From: Spirochaetota bacterium
GTDB taxonomy: Bacteria; Spirochaetota; Spirochaetia; DSM-27196; PWMO01
Reading direction: 5' to 3'
Assembly: GCA_009908735.1 (NCBI GenBank)
Contig: JAAAOR010000127.1
Coordinates: forward strand, 1 to 36,464
Length of the DNA stretch: 36,464 nucleotides
The notes under the pieces were generated by a model. That model had not been told where the DNA came from and did not search any database. It saw only the letters and a list, made by a program, of their open reading frames with translations. Of the stretch, positions 8,350 through 15,574 are shown one piece after another; the stretch's first letter is position 1; every line of letters starts with the position of its first letter. The translations under genes and the position numbers were made by a program.

Positions 8350-9819
8350 CTATGTCTCAACGTCCGCGTTAAACTCTTCGATGAGCTTGTCGATATCGCC
8401 TGCGCTTTGCTGAACGCGCCGCCAGTAGTCCCGATCGTACCACTGCGCCTTGAGCTCCTCCACGTCCATCCCCTGCTGCTCTATCCAGGTGTAGTATTTG
8501 AGATTGTGAATGCGAAGCCGCTCATAGTAGGAAAGCTCGACGGTGTTATCGATGGACTGCCGCTCGAGGGCTCCGGCCACCGCCCTGGCAGCGCCCACTT
8601 CATCGAGTTCGCCGTGCAGCTCGCGCTCCTCGCCCAACCGTGAGTTGTACAGCTGCATCGAATCGGTGAACACCGTCACGAGAACATCCTCGGAGCCGAG
8701 CTCCCAGTAGCGGGCCGCCTTGATGGCTGCGATGAGGTTTCCGATGCCGGAAATGCCGATCATAGGCAAGGACGCAACCGTCTCCGCATCCACACCGAGT
8801 CGCTCGAGGTAGCGATGCCCGGCGGGCTCGTTGAACACGCGCATGAGGTCTATGCAGTCGTTGTCGTCGACGCCTACGACCATGTCGGTGTTTCGCACGT
8901 TGTGGATCCAGGGCACGTGCTTGTCGCCGATTCCCTCGATGCGATGCTCGCCAAAGCCGTTTCGCAGCAGCGTGGGACACTGAAGCGCCTCGGCGGCGAC
9001 GTTAACACTCCTCGGGTAGAGCTGCTTGAGGCGGTCGCCCGCGGCAAGCGTCCCGCCCGAGCCGGTCGACGAAACGTAGCCCGCGAACTGTGCCCCGCCC
9101 GAAAGCGCCGCCTCGAGGACCTCGGCAATGGCGGACCCGGTAACCTCGTAGTGCCAGAGGTAGTTCCCGAGCTCGGAGAACTGGTTGAAGATCACAACCT
9201 CATCCCCGCGAGTCGCGTCGATCTCGTTGCACTTGTCGAAGATCTCTTTGACGTTACTCTCGGTGCCTGGAGTCGAGATGACCTCGCCGGCCATGTTACG
9301 GAGCCACTCAAAGCGCTCGCTACTCATACCCTCGGGAAGAATGGCGACAGAGTCGCAGCCGAGGAGGGCGGAGTTATAGGCACCACCGCGGCAGTAGTTT
9401 CCCGTGGAGGGCCACACCGCCTTCTGCTTCTGCGCGTCGAAGCCGCCACGTGCAAGCTCGGGCGCAAGACAGCCGTAGGTGGCGCCGACCTTGTGCGCGC
9501 CGGTGGGAAACCAGTGCCCGACGAGCGCAATGATGCGGGCGGAGACGCCTGTAAGGGAGGACGGAATCTCCATCGCATTGACGCGGCCGAAGGTGCCTCC
9601 GTGCTCTACCGGCTCGTTCTTCCAGCTGATACGAAAGAGATTGAGAGGATCGAGATCCCAGAGTCCGACGGAGCGAAGCCGCTCGCGAATCGACTCGGGT
9701 ATTCGGGCCGGGTCTCGCATCTGCGCGAACGTGGGGAGCACGACCGAGCGCTCGCGACAGCGCTCGATATTGCGACGACGGATATCAGGCTGAATCTTTA
9801 GGTTAATCACGGGAAACAC
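8350..9819 (-). CDS. PLP-dependent fold-type-II enzyme (cysteine synthase/diaminopropionate lyase superfamily)
   Basis: A protein of up to 489 residues in the tryptophan-synthase-beta/cysteine-synthase superfamily. Lys110 in GAHKVGAT is the likely Schiff-base lysine, STGNYCRGGA (138-147) is the substrate-binding loop and STGSGGTLAAGD (251-262) the phosphate-binding glycine loop. It is longer than YgeX (2,3-diaminopropionate ammonia-lyase, about 400 residues) and has an N-terminal extension, but it stands opposite YgeW where a YgeX-type lyase would be expected. I infer elimination of ammonia from an amino-acid intermediate of purine breakdown, unproved. The GTG at 9819 is the longest start; a second GTG at 9810 has a better-spaced GGAG and may be the real one. 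Divergent from ygeW. Confidence 0.85.
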   Translation of the reverse strand: MFPVINLKIQPDIRRRNIERCRERSVVLPTFAQMRDPARIPESIRERLRSVGLWDLDPLNLFRISWKNEPVEHGGTFGRVNAMEIPSSLTGVSARIIALVGHWFPTGAHKVGATYGCLAPELARGGFDAQKQKAVWPSTGNYCRGGAYNSALLGCDSVAILPEGMSSERFEWLRNMAGEVISTPGTESNVKEIFDKCNEIDATRGDEVVIFNQFSELGNYLWHYEVTGSAIAEVLEAALSGGAQFAGYVSSTGSGGTLAAGDRLKQLYPRSVNVAAEALQCPTLLRNGFGEHRIEGIGDKHVPWIHNVRNTDMVVGVDDNDCIDLMRVFNEPAGHRYLERLGVDAETVASLPMIGISGIGNLIAAIKAARYWELGSEDVLVTVFTDSMQLYNSRLGEERELHGELDEVGAARAVAGALERQSIDNTVELSYYERLRIHNLKYYTWIEQQGMDVEELKAQWYDRDYWRRVQQSAGDIDKLIEEFNADVET

Positions 9820-9923
9820 TCCGAAAGCGAGGATCGGTGGCTCACTGCAATATACGATAATCGCGCGTATCCTTCCACCGCTAGCTTTCCCTCACCCCGC
9901 CCGAGCGGCTATAATCCCGTTCC
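9820..9923. promoter_or_regulatory. Divergent promoter region between the PLP enzyme and ygeW
   Basis: A 104-bp gap from which both genes are transcribed outward. TATAAT at 9910-9915 is a perfect -10 box for ygeW but lies only 8 bp before its ATG, implying an almost leaderless mRNA; no good -35 or ribosome binding site is seen. Centrally, ATACG (9852-9856) and CGTAT (9866-9870) form a dyad enclosing a second one, CGAT-A-ATCG (9855-9863), a possible operator for a regulator of both genes. Confidence 0.5.
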
Positions 9924-11120
9924 ATGAACACCGCCGATATGTCCACGCTGCTCGACGAGCTCGACTCGCTCTCTTTTGGCTCGATGCACGCTTCTGATTT
10001 TCTTCTGTCATGGAACCACACAGGAGATGAGCTTCGTGCCGTCCTTGCCGTCTCGGAGGCGCTGCGCAGGCTGCGCTCCGGCGGTATATCCCCGCGCATC
10101 TTTGATTCAGGACTCGCCGTCTCGCTCTTTCGAGACAACTCGACCCGCACCCGCTTCAGCTTCGCCTCCGCGGCCAATCTCCTCGGTCTTGCCGTACAGG
10201 ATCTCGACGAGAAGAAAAGCCAGATTGCCCACGGTGAGACCGTGCGCGAGACAGCGGTCATGATCTCGTTCTTGAGTGAGGTCATCGGTATCCGCGACGA
10301 CATGTACATCGGCCAGGGCCACGAGTACATGGTGGAGGTCGGCGACTCGCTTACTGACGCCCACGAGGCCGGGCTTCTCGAACGGAGACCAAGCATCGTG
10401 AACCTGCAGTGCGACCGCGACCACCCCACTCAGGCCATGGCCGACCTGCAGCACCTGGCGCAGGAGTTCGGCGGTCTCGACAACCTGCGCGGCAAGAAAA
10501 TCGCCATGACCTGGGCCTACTCACCGTCCTATGGAAAGCCGCTCTCGGTGCCGCAAGGCATCATTTCGCTCATGACACGCTTCGGCATGGACGTCCGCCT
10601 CGCCTATCCCGAGGGCTACAACCTCGTCCCCGAGCTCGAGGCACAGGCCGGCGCGCTCGCGCACGAGGCGGATGGCCGGTTTTCGGTAAGCAATTCCATG
10701 GATGAGGCGTTCGCGGATGCCGATGTCGTCTATCCGAAGAGCTGGGCTCCGTTCAGCATCATGCAGAAAAGAACCGAGCTTCTTACCGCCGGTGACAGCG
10801 GCGGGCTCGAGGAATTGGAGCAGCATGCCCTCGCAGAGAATGCCCGCCACCTGGACTGGGAATGCAATGCCGAGCGGATGCGGCGCACCGATGACGCGCT
10901 CTATATGCATTGTCTTCCTGCAGACATCTCTGGTGTGAGCTGCGAGCACGGCGAGGTGTCGGCGGAGGTCTTCGAGAAGCATCGCGTTGCAACCTATCGG
11001 GAAGCCGGCTACAAGCCCTACGTCATCGCGGCGATGATCCTTCTTTCGAAGATGCCGGATGCAGCAGGCGCCCTTCGGACGCTCGCTGAAAGCGGGCCGG
11101 CCCGTGTGGGTGCCCGGTAA
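9924..11120 (+). CDS. ygeW: Knotted carbamoyltransferase YgeW
   Basis: A 398-residue member of the aspartate/ornithine carbamoyltransferase superfamily that closely follows YgeW over its whole length. The carbamoyl-phosphate loop FRDNSTRTRFSF (STRTR 73-77), HPTQAMADL (from residue 167) and MHCLPADISG (HCLP from 329) are present, together with YgeW hallmarks such as GKSQIAHGETVRETA-like and MTWAYSPSYGKPLSVP segments. YgeW is proposed to work in the phosphorolytic direction, releasing carbamoyl phosphate from a ureido-amino acid made from purines, so that carbamate kinase can make ATP; the carbamate kinase gene is not in this window. The start has no ribosome binding site. Divergent from the PLP enzyme, with which it probably shares a pathway. 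Cytoplasmic trimer by family. Confidence 0.95.
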   Translation: MNTADMSTLLDELDSLSFGSMHASDFLLSWNHTGDELRAVLAVSEALRRLRSGGISPRIFDSGLAVSLFRDNSTRTRFSFASAANLLGLAVQDLDEKKSQIAHGETVRETAVMISFLSEVIGIRDDMYIGQGHEYMVEVGDSLTDAHEAGLLERRPSIVNLQCDRDHPTQAMADLQHLAQEFGGLDNLRGKKIAMTWAYSPSYGKPLSVPQGIISLMTRFGMDVRLAYPEGYNLVPELEAQAGALAHEADGRFSVSNSMDEAFADADVVYPKSWAPFSIMQKRTELLTAGDSGGLEELEQHALAENARHLDWECNAERMRRTDDALYMHCLPADISGVSCEHGEVSAEVFEKHRVATYREAGYKPYVIAAMILLSKMPDAAGALRTLAESGPARVGAR

Positions 11121-11139
11121 TCGCGGGATTGACCGCTGG

Positions 11140-11154
11140 ATACGCGCTGCGTAT
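11140..11154. terminator. Small dyad after ygeW, possible weak terminator
   Basis: ATACGC-GCT-GCGTAT is a perfect 6+6 inverted repeat followed by TTTT (11154-11157), 20 bp after the ygeW stop. The stem is short and the T-run has only four bases, so it could equally be an operator next to the TTGACA hexamer at 11156-11161 in front of the lycopene cyclase gene. Confidence 0.3.
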
Positions 11155-11191
11155 TTTGACAGGATAACATTTCTATTCGAGGACGCCGCGC

Positions 11192-12499
11192 GTGGATTCA
11201 ATTGTCATAGTCGGAGCCGGGGCTGCCGGCCTCTCCGTTGCGTACTATCTGGCGCAACTCGACACCACGCACGAGTTTTCCTGCACGCTCATCGAACCGG
11301 ACACGAAAGCCGACTACGACCGCACATGGAGCTACTGGGGCGGTCCGTTCGACTTTGATGACCTTGTCGCTCACGAGTGGGACAAACTGCTCCTCCGCTA
11401 TCGCGGCTCCATCGCGACCGGCACGCTTCGCGGCCCGGGCTACCGGTTCATTCCTTCGAACCGTTTCTATCGGCGTTGTCTTGATGCAATCGCGGCAGAT
11501 CCGCGGTTCTCTTTCGTCCGCGGCCGCGCGGAGTTTCTCCACTCCGATGCGAGCGGAGCAACGGTCGGCGTGCGTCCCGCCGGCCCGCAGATAGACGTCA
11601 CAGATTCCGACGACGGCGTCGCCCGGCACCGTGCCGATTACGTCGTCGACTCGGTTTTCGGGCCGACGCCGAGGGGCACGCCACCGGCCCCTGAACCTGC
11701 CCCCGACGCCGTGCCTGCGCCGGTCCCCGCACCCGCGTTTTACCAGACTTTTGTCGGCTGGGAGATCGAGCGCGACGCAGCGGAGTGGCGGCCGGATACC
11801 GTCACGCTCATGGACTTCTCCGATTGCGCAGGCCCCGGCCGGATGGAGTTCTTCTACACTCTTCCGTTCGCTGAAGAGCGGGCACTCGTGGAGTTCACCA
11901 CCGTCGGTCCCGGGGAGCCTGAGACCGAGTACCTTGAAAACCGACTCGAAGAGTATCTTGTCGGCCTGTTCGGAGACCAGGGGTGGAACGTGACGCACCG
12001 GGAGAAGGGCAGTATTCCCCTCTTCGAGTCGCGGGAGCCGACCGAGGACGCAAATGGCCGAATCGTCCACCTCGGCGTCCGGGCCGGCGCCGCACGGCCA
12101 ACCACCGGGTACGCGTTCCGCTCGATCGTGGAGACCTCCGCGGCAATCGTGGAAGAGTACGAGCACACAGGTCTGATTCGCTCGCCCGAGAGCATCGGCA
12201 GCCGGGCAATGCCGGCTCACCGACGAGGGCGGCCGCGGTTCTACGACCGGGTGTTCCTCGAGGTCCTTGCCGGCGAGCCGGACTCGCTTCCGCCGGCCCT
12301 CGTCAGCCTGTTTCGCCGAAACAGGGCCGAACGCGTGTTTCGGTTTTTGGCCGGTCGATCCAGCCTTATCGACGAGCTATCCGTTATCATCAGCCTGCCG
12401 TGGGGCCCGTTCCTTCGGGCGCTTCGTAGGACCATCGTGCGTAGCCGGCGCAGGCCGGAAGCCGATACCACCCTCTACCCGGAGAGTAACCGCGCATGA
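11192..12499 (+). CDS. crtY: Lycopene beta-cyclase (CrtY family)
   Basis: A 435-residue flavoprotein-fold cyclase that closes the ends of lycopene to beta-ionone rings, giving beta-carotene. The N-terminus is the dinucleotide-binding motif IVIVGAGAAGLSVAYYL, followed by the family motif YDRTWSYWG; FYTLPFAEERALVEFT, WNVTHREKGSIPL and GVRAGAARPTTGYAF are the conserved central blocks, and the C-terminus ends with the family-typical LSVIISLPWGPFLRAL. Start is GTG 11192, with GAGGA about 9 bp upstream. It overlaps the next gene by 4 bp (ATGA), and that gene encodes a beta-carotene-cleaving enzyme, so the pair makes retinal from lycopene. A Pro/Ala-rich insert (about residues 165-185) is unusual. 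Genes for making lycopene are not in the window. Confidence 0.9.
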   Translation: MDSIVIVGAGAAGLSVAYYLAQLDTTHEFSCTLIEPDTKADYDRTWSYWGGPFDFDDLVAHEWDKLLLRYRGSIATGTLRGPGYRFIPSNRFYRRCLDAIAADPRFSFVRGRAEFLHSDASGATVGVRPAGPQIDVTDSDDGVARHRADYVVDSVFGPTPRGTPPAPEPAPDAVPAPVPAPAFYQTFVGWEIERDAAEWRPDTVTLMDFSDCAGPGRMEFFYTLPFAEERALVEFTTVGPGEPETEYLENRLEEYLVGLFGDQGWNVTHREKGSIPLFESREPTEDANGRIVHLGVRAGAARPTTGYAFRSIVETSAAIVEEYEHTGLIRSPESIGSRAMPAHRRGRPRFYDRVFLEVLAGEPDSLPPALVSLFRRNRAERVFRFLAGRSSLIDELSVIISLPWGPFLRALRRTIVRSRRRPEADTTLYPESNRA

Positions 12500-13455
12500 C
12501 GTTTCGCGCCACCCATGTCTACACAACCGTTGTCCTTATCACCGTGGCCTTCGCCGTGGCGAGCGCAGCCGGGGCCGGGTGGCTTCAGTCCGCGCAGTAC
12601 GCCTTGCTGGCAGCCGGTACAATAGTCATCGGCATTCCCCACGGGGCAACGGACAACCACGTCTATCGCCACGTGCTTCCGCGCGGCGGCGTTTTCAGCT
12701 TCTACGCGGGCTACCTCCTGATTGCGGGTCTCTACGGTCTCCTATGGGCGCTCGCGCCGACTGCCTCACTCCTCATTTTTCTCCTGCTGTCGGTTTACCA
12801 CTTCGGGCAATCGGATCTCTTCTATATTCAGATGAGGGAGAATGCCGCGGCAAAGAAGCTCGCCTACCTGCCGTGGGGTGCGTTCAACCTCGTCTCACCC
12901 ATCCTCTTTCGCTACGACCAGGCAGCGCCCGTAATCGAGGCAATTGTCGGGTATGACCCCATTGCGGTTTCCGCCGCCCAAGCTGCGGCGCCGTGGGTCT
13001 CGCTCTCTTTGCTGGGCCTCAATGTGGTAATACTGGGTTTCTTGTTTCTGCGCCGTCGCCTCGGCCGTGCAGATCTGCTTCGCGAGCTCGCCGGGTTCGC
13101 CGTGCTCTTCACGCTCTACGCCACGGCGCCCCTGTACGTCTCATTCATCGTCTACTGGGCGTTCTGGCACTCTCTGAACTCGGCGATCGAAATCTCCAGG
13201 ACATGGTCGGGCCGAACGGCAATCGAGCAACTCGGCGCATTCTTTCGCGCCGCCGTGCCGCTGAGCCTCATCACCTTTGCCGGCATGGGGCTCATTTTCC
13301 TGATCGCCGGCGTCTACGGCAGCCGGGACGCGCTCATCGCGATGTTCTTTATCATCATAGCGGCGGTGACCCTTCCGCATATGGTAGTCATGGAGATGCT
13401 TTATCGGCGGCGAGTCGGGGCACTCGGGAGCTCCGAGAGCGGCGGCGGCGAATGA
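12496..13455 (+). CDS. blh: Brp/Blh-family beta-carotene 15,15'-dioxygenase
   Basis: A 319-residue integral membrane protein of the Brp/Blh family, which splits beta-carotene into two molecules of retinal. Seven to eight hydrophobic spans are visible. The conserved histidine-bearing motifs that bind iron are present: IPHGATDNHVY, VYHFGQSD and FWHSLN, with a further His in LPHMVVMEML. Start is ATG 12496, overlapping the crtY stop, so the two are translationally coupled. In other bacteria blh accompanies proteorhodopsin-type genes; none is seen here. Its last 68 bp overlap the convergent gene at 13388-14002, both in the low-complexity C-terminal tails. Confidence 0.9.
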   Translation: MTFRATHVYTTVVLITVAFAVASAAGAGWLQSAQYALLAAGTIVIGIPHGATDNHVYRHVLPRGGVFSFYAGYLLIAGLYGLLWALAPTASLLIFLLLSVYHFGQSDLFYIQMRENAAAKKLAYLPWGAFNLVSPILFRYDQAAPVIEAIVGYDPIAVSAAQAAAPWVSLSLLGLNVVILGFLFLRRRLGRADLLRELAGFAVLFTLYATAPLYVSFIVYWAFWHSLNSAIEISRTWSGRTAIEQLGAFFRAAVPLSLITFAGMGLIFLIAGVYGSRDALIAMFFIIIAAVTLPHMVVMEMLYRRRVGALGSSESGGGE

Positions 13456-14002
13456 GATAGATCGTCAAAACAATCGTGGCGACCGTCTCCACGGGGAACA
13501 CCCAAAGACCGTAGTGCTCCGGATCCCAGTAGCTCACCGGGCTCGAAAACCGAGTGCTCCAGTCAAACGGAAACAGCAGGAGCGGACCGTCGTCGTTATG
13601 CGTGAAGATATCGAGGAAGCTGTGTAGTCCCGTGCCGACGGCAAAGGACATGAGCGTGGCGCCGGCGCGGGCCGCCCGGGCGGCGCGGGCGCCCCGGGAA
13701 CCATCTCGCGTGCGTGCGTGCCGTCGGAGCGCCCACCCGACAAGCGCAACGGCGACGATCACGGGCGGCCCGTGGAAGACGTTGTGGGAGACGATCCACA
13801 ACGGATCCTCATAGTAAAAGCTGTCGTAGGCAGGACCGAAGCCGACCCCGTACACCGCGAAGTACCACATGGTGAGAATGAATAGGGGCACATCCGGAAG
13901 AATCGAGGTGTAGAGCACGACCGGAGGACTCAGCCAGGGTGCACGCCGTGCGATTCGTTGCGCCAGGGTAAGATTTGCTACCGCGTGAAACCATGTGTTC
14001 AT
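13388..14002 (-). CDS. Small integral membrane protein with metal-ligand-like His/Asp motifs (YdjM/DUF457-like)
   Basis: A 204-residue protein with about four membrane spans. It resembles the YdjM/DUF457 'membrane-bound metal-dependent hydrolase' group: an early His (FHAVANL), an LPD motif in the second span, HNVFHG in a loop, and GLHSFLDIFTHNDDGPLLLF, a His-x3-Asp-x3-His-x2-Asp pattern. Function is unknown; a zinc-dependent hydrolase acting at the membrane is the family guess. The C-terminus is Arg/Ser-rich and overlaps the end of blh on the opposite strand. Its ATG overlaps the stop of the upstream DUF2237 gene (ATGA, 13999-14002), so it is the last gene of a minus-strand operon. Confidence 0.75.
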   Translation of the reverse strand: MNTWFHAVANLTLAQRIARRAPWLSPPVVLYTSILPDVPLFILTMWYFAVYGVGFGPAYDSFYYEDPLWIVSHNVFHGPPVIVAVALVGWALRRHARTRDGSRGARAARAARAGATLMSFAVGTGLHSFLDIFTHNDDGPLLLFPFDWSTRFSSPVSYWDPEHYGLWVFPVETVATIVLTIYLIRRRRSRSSRVPRLAADKASP

Positions 14003-14358
14003 AGCGCCGCGTACTCGCGCAGATGCGCTTCATCCACGAACTCGAGGGCGCCGATATGCGTCGACTCGAGAACAACCCGTGGGGCGGCCCCAGCGCGGCG
14101 GGCCTCCTCCCAGCGCAGTGCACAGAGGCACCAACGGTCACCCGGTTTGAGGCCCGGGAAGCGGAACTCCGGGCGTGGCGTGGAGAGGTCGTTTCCCTTC
14201 GATGCTGTGAACTCGAGAAACTCCTCAGTCATCTCGGCGCACACCACGTGCGTTCCCGTGTCGTCCGCGCCGGTGTTACAGAAGCCGTCCCGGTAGAAGC
14301 CGGTAAGCGGTTCCTCCGAGCATCCCTCGAGCGGTTTTCCAATTACGTTTGCTGCCAT
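13999..14358 (-). CDS. DUF2237 family protein
   Basis: About 119 residues, matching the DUF2237 family nearly end to end: NVIGKPLEGCS, PLTGFYRDGFCNTG, THVVCAEMTEEFLEF, SKGNDLSTPRPEFRFPGLK and GDRWCLCALRWEEA. The conserved cysteines (in CS, FCNTG, VCAEM and WCLC) suggest metal or redox binding, but the family has no known activity. I choose ATG 14358, where the family similarity begins; the frame stays open for 26 more codons upstream, but those are not family-like and lie against the KAS III gene. No clear ribosome binding site precedes 14358. Translationally coupled to the membrane-protein gene downstream. Confidence 0.88.
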   Translation of the reverse strand: MAANVIGKPLEGCSEEPLTGFYRDGFCNTGADDTGTHVVCAEMTEEFLEFTASKGNDLSTPRPEFRFPGLKPGDRWCLCALRWEEARRAGAAPRVVLESTHIGALEFVDEAHLREYAAL

Positions 14359-14405
14359 GGCCGTTAAGGTACCAACGGCGGCACGCGGTCGGCTACGAAG
14401 AGGTG

Positions 14406-15332
14406 TCAGACTCTCTTGAGTACACAGCTGGCCCACGAGAACCCAATGCCGAATCCGCTAATGAGGTAGTTCCTCGATCTTTTCTGAGAGATCTCGTTTT
14501 CGAGGAGGATGGGTATGGAGCTTGAAACCGTGTTGCCGTAGTCGTGGATCTCAAAAGGGGCTTTGGCTTCATCAATACCGAGGTCTTTCACGACAGTACT
14601 CACCATAAACTTGCTGGCCTGATGCAAAATGAACTTGTCGATCTGATCCATAGTGAGCCCGTTCATTTCGACGTTGTTTCTGATGTCCGCCGGTATGTAT
14701 CTCTTTACAAACTTGACAACGGCCATTCCATTCATGGCGAGCTTTTCGTCAACGACTCGTATTTCCTCAGCTTTCTCGCCGAGCGTACCGAAGGTGAACC
14801 TGCCGGCGACGAGCTCCGGGGTTTCAGTGATAAGAGTTGCGGTGGCCGCATCACCAAAGAGTAGGCTGGTGTTCCTATCATCAGGATCGATTATCTTCGA
14901 ATAGGGGTCACTCGTGAGAAGGACTCCCTTTTTCATGTCGTTTTGCGCCATAAACGAGGTGATGGCGGACAACCCGTAGACGAATCCGGAGCAGCCGAGC
15001 GAGATGTCGAACGTAGCGCAACTCGGCTTCAGACCGAGCTTGCCGTGAACATACGCAGCTCCGTGAGGCATTCTGATATCCGAGTTCTGAGTAGCGACGA
15101 TGAGAACATCGATATCATCCTTGTCGAACGGTGTCTTTGCCCGCAGCGCGTCCCAAGCCTTCACACACATGTCGGAGCACTCCTCCCCATCATCTTTGAC
15201 GGAAGTGCTGTAGACGCCGATCTTCTCATCGAGGAAACTGTGTTCAAACCCGAATTTGCTCAACTTCTTGCGATTATCCGTTCGGGTGGCCGGAATATAT
15301 ACACCAATATCCTCTATACCGAGGGCATTCAT
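14406..15332 (-). CDS. 3-oxoacyl-ACP synthase III-like (FabH/KAS III family) enzyme
   Basis: A 308-residue thiolase-fold condensing enzyme. The catalytic triad is intact: Cys114 in DISLGCSGFVYGL, His237 in ILHQASKF and Asn267 in YGNTVSSS; the C-terminal GFGIGFSWASCVLKRV is the usual KAS III glycine strand. KAS III joins an acyl-CoA to malonyl-ACP; divergent members make specialised acyl groups, e.g. for surface polysaccharides or secondary metabolites, and this one is a stand-alone gene with no fatty-acid genes nearby. Its base composition is clearly lower in G+C (near 50% by eye) than its neighbours, with more AAA/AAG-Lys and Ile codons, which suggests transfer. Followed after about 47 bp by the DUF2237 gene. 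Confidence 0.9.
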   Translation of the reverse strand: MNALGIEDIGVYIPATRTDNRKKLSKFGFEHSFLDEKIGVYSTSVKDDGEECSDMCVKAWDALRAKTPFDKDDIDVLIVATQNSDIRMPHGAAYVHGKLGLKPSCATFDISLGCSGFVYGLSAITSFMAQNDMKKGVLLTSDPYSKIIDPDDRNTSLLFGDAATATLITETPELVAGRFTFGTLGEKAEEIRVVDEKLAMNGMAVVKFVKRYIPADIRNNVEMNGLTMDQIDKFILHQASKFMVSTVVKDLGIDEAKAPFEIHDYGNTVSSSIPILLENEISQKRSRNYLISGFGIGFSWASCVLKRV

Positions 15333-15574
15333 ACACTCTCCTAATCATGTGCGAGGCAGAAGGACGTCGCCTCATCGTGTCCGTGCCATGTAGAATCCGT
15401 GGCGATATCAGGCATGTTCTCGCCGGAGACGACGAGCTGATCGCGTTTACGTGTCGAGCGCAGTATAATCAAAAGACCGCGGGCGGGCCATCATCGGCCT
15501 CTCCGGGGGTCGCGCTGCCGGCGATCGTCTGTGTCCGGCGTCTACCCGCCGGTTGCCCGGCAGCTACCCGCCAG
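15333..15574. other. Intergenic region between hydrolase and KAS III genes
   Basis: About 240 bp with no gene I can support. A small GC-rich hairpin, GCCGG-TTGC-CCGGC (15548-15561), lies just after the hydrolase stop on the minus strand but has no T-run on that strand. TCTACCCGCC and GCTACCCGCC are short near-direct repeats around it. The KAS III promoter should lie here but I could not identify it. Confidence 0.45.

Noticed and set aside
8815..9801. Long plus-strand frame opposite the PLP enzyme
   Set aside because: The minus-strand product has all fold-II PLP motifs; the plus frame has none and no start signal.
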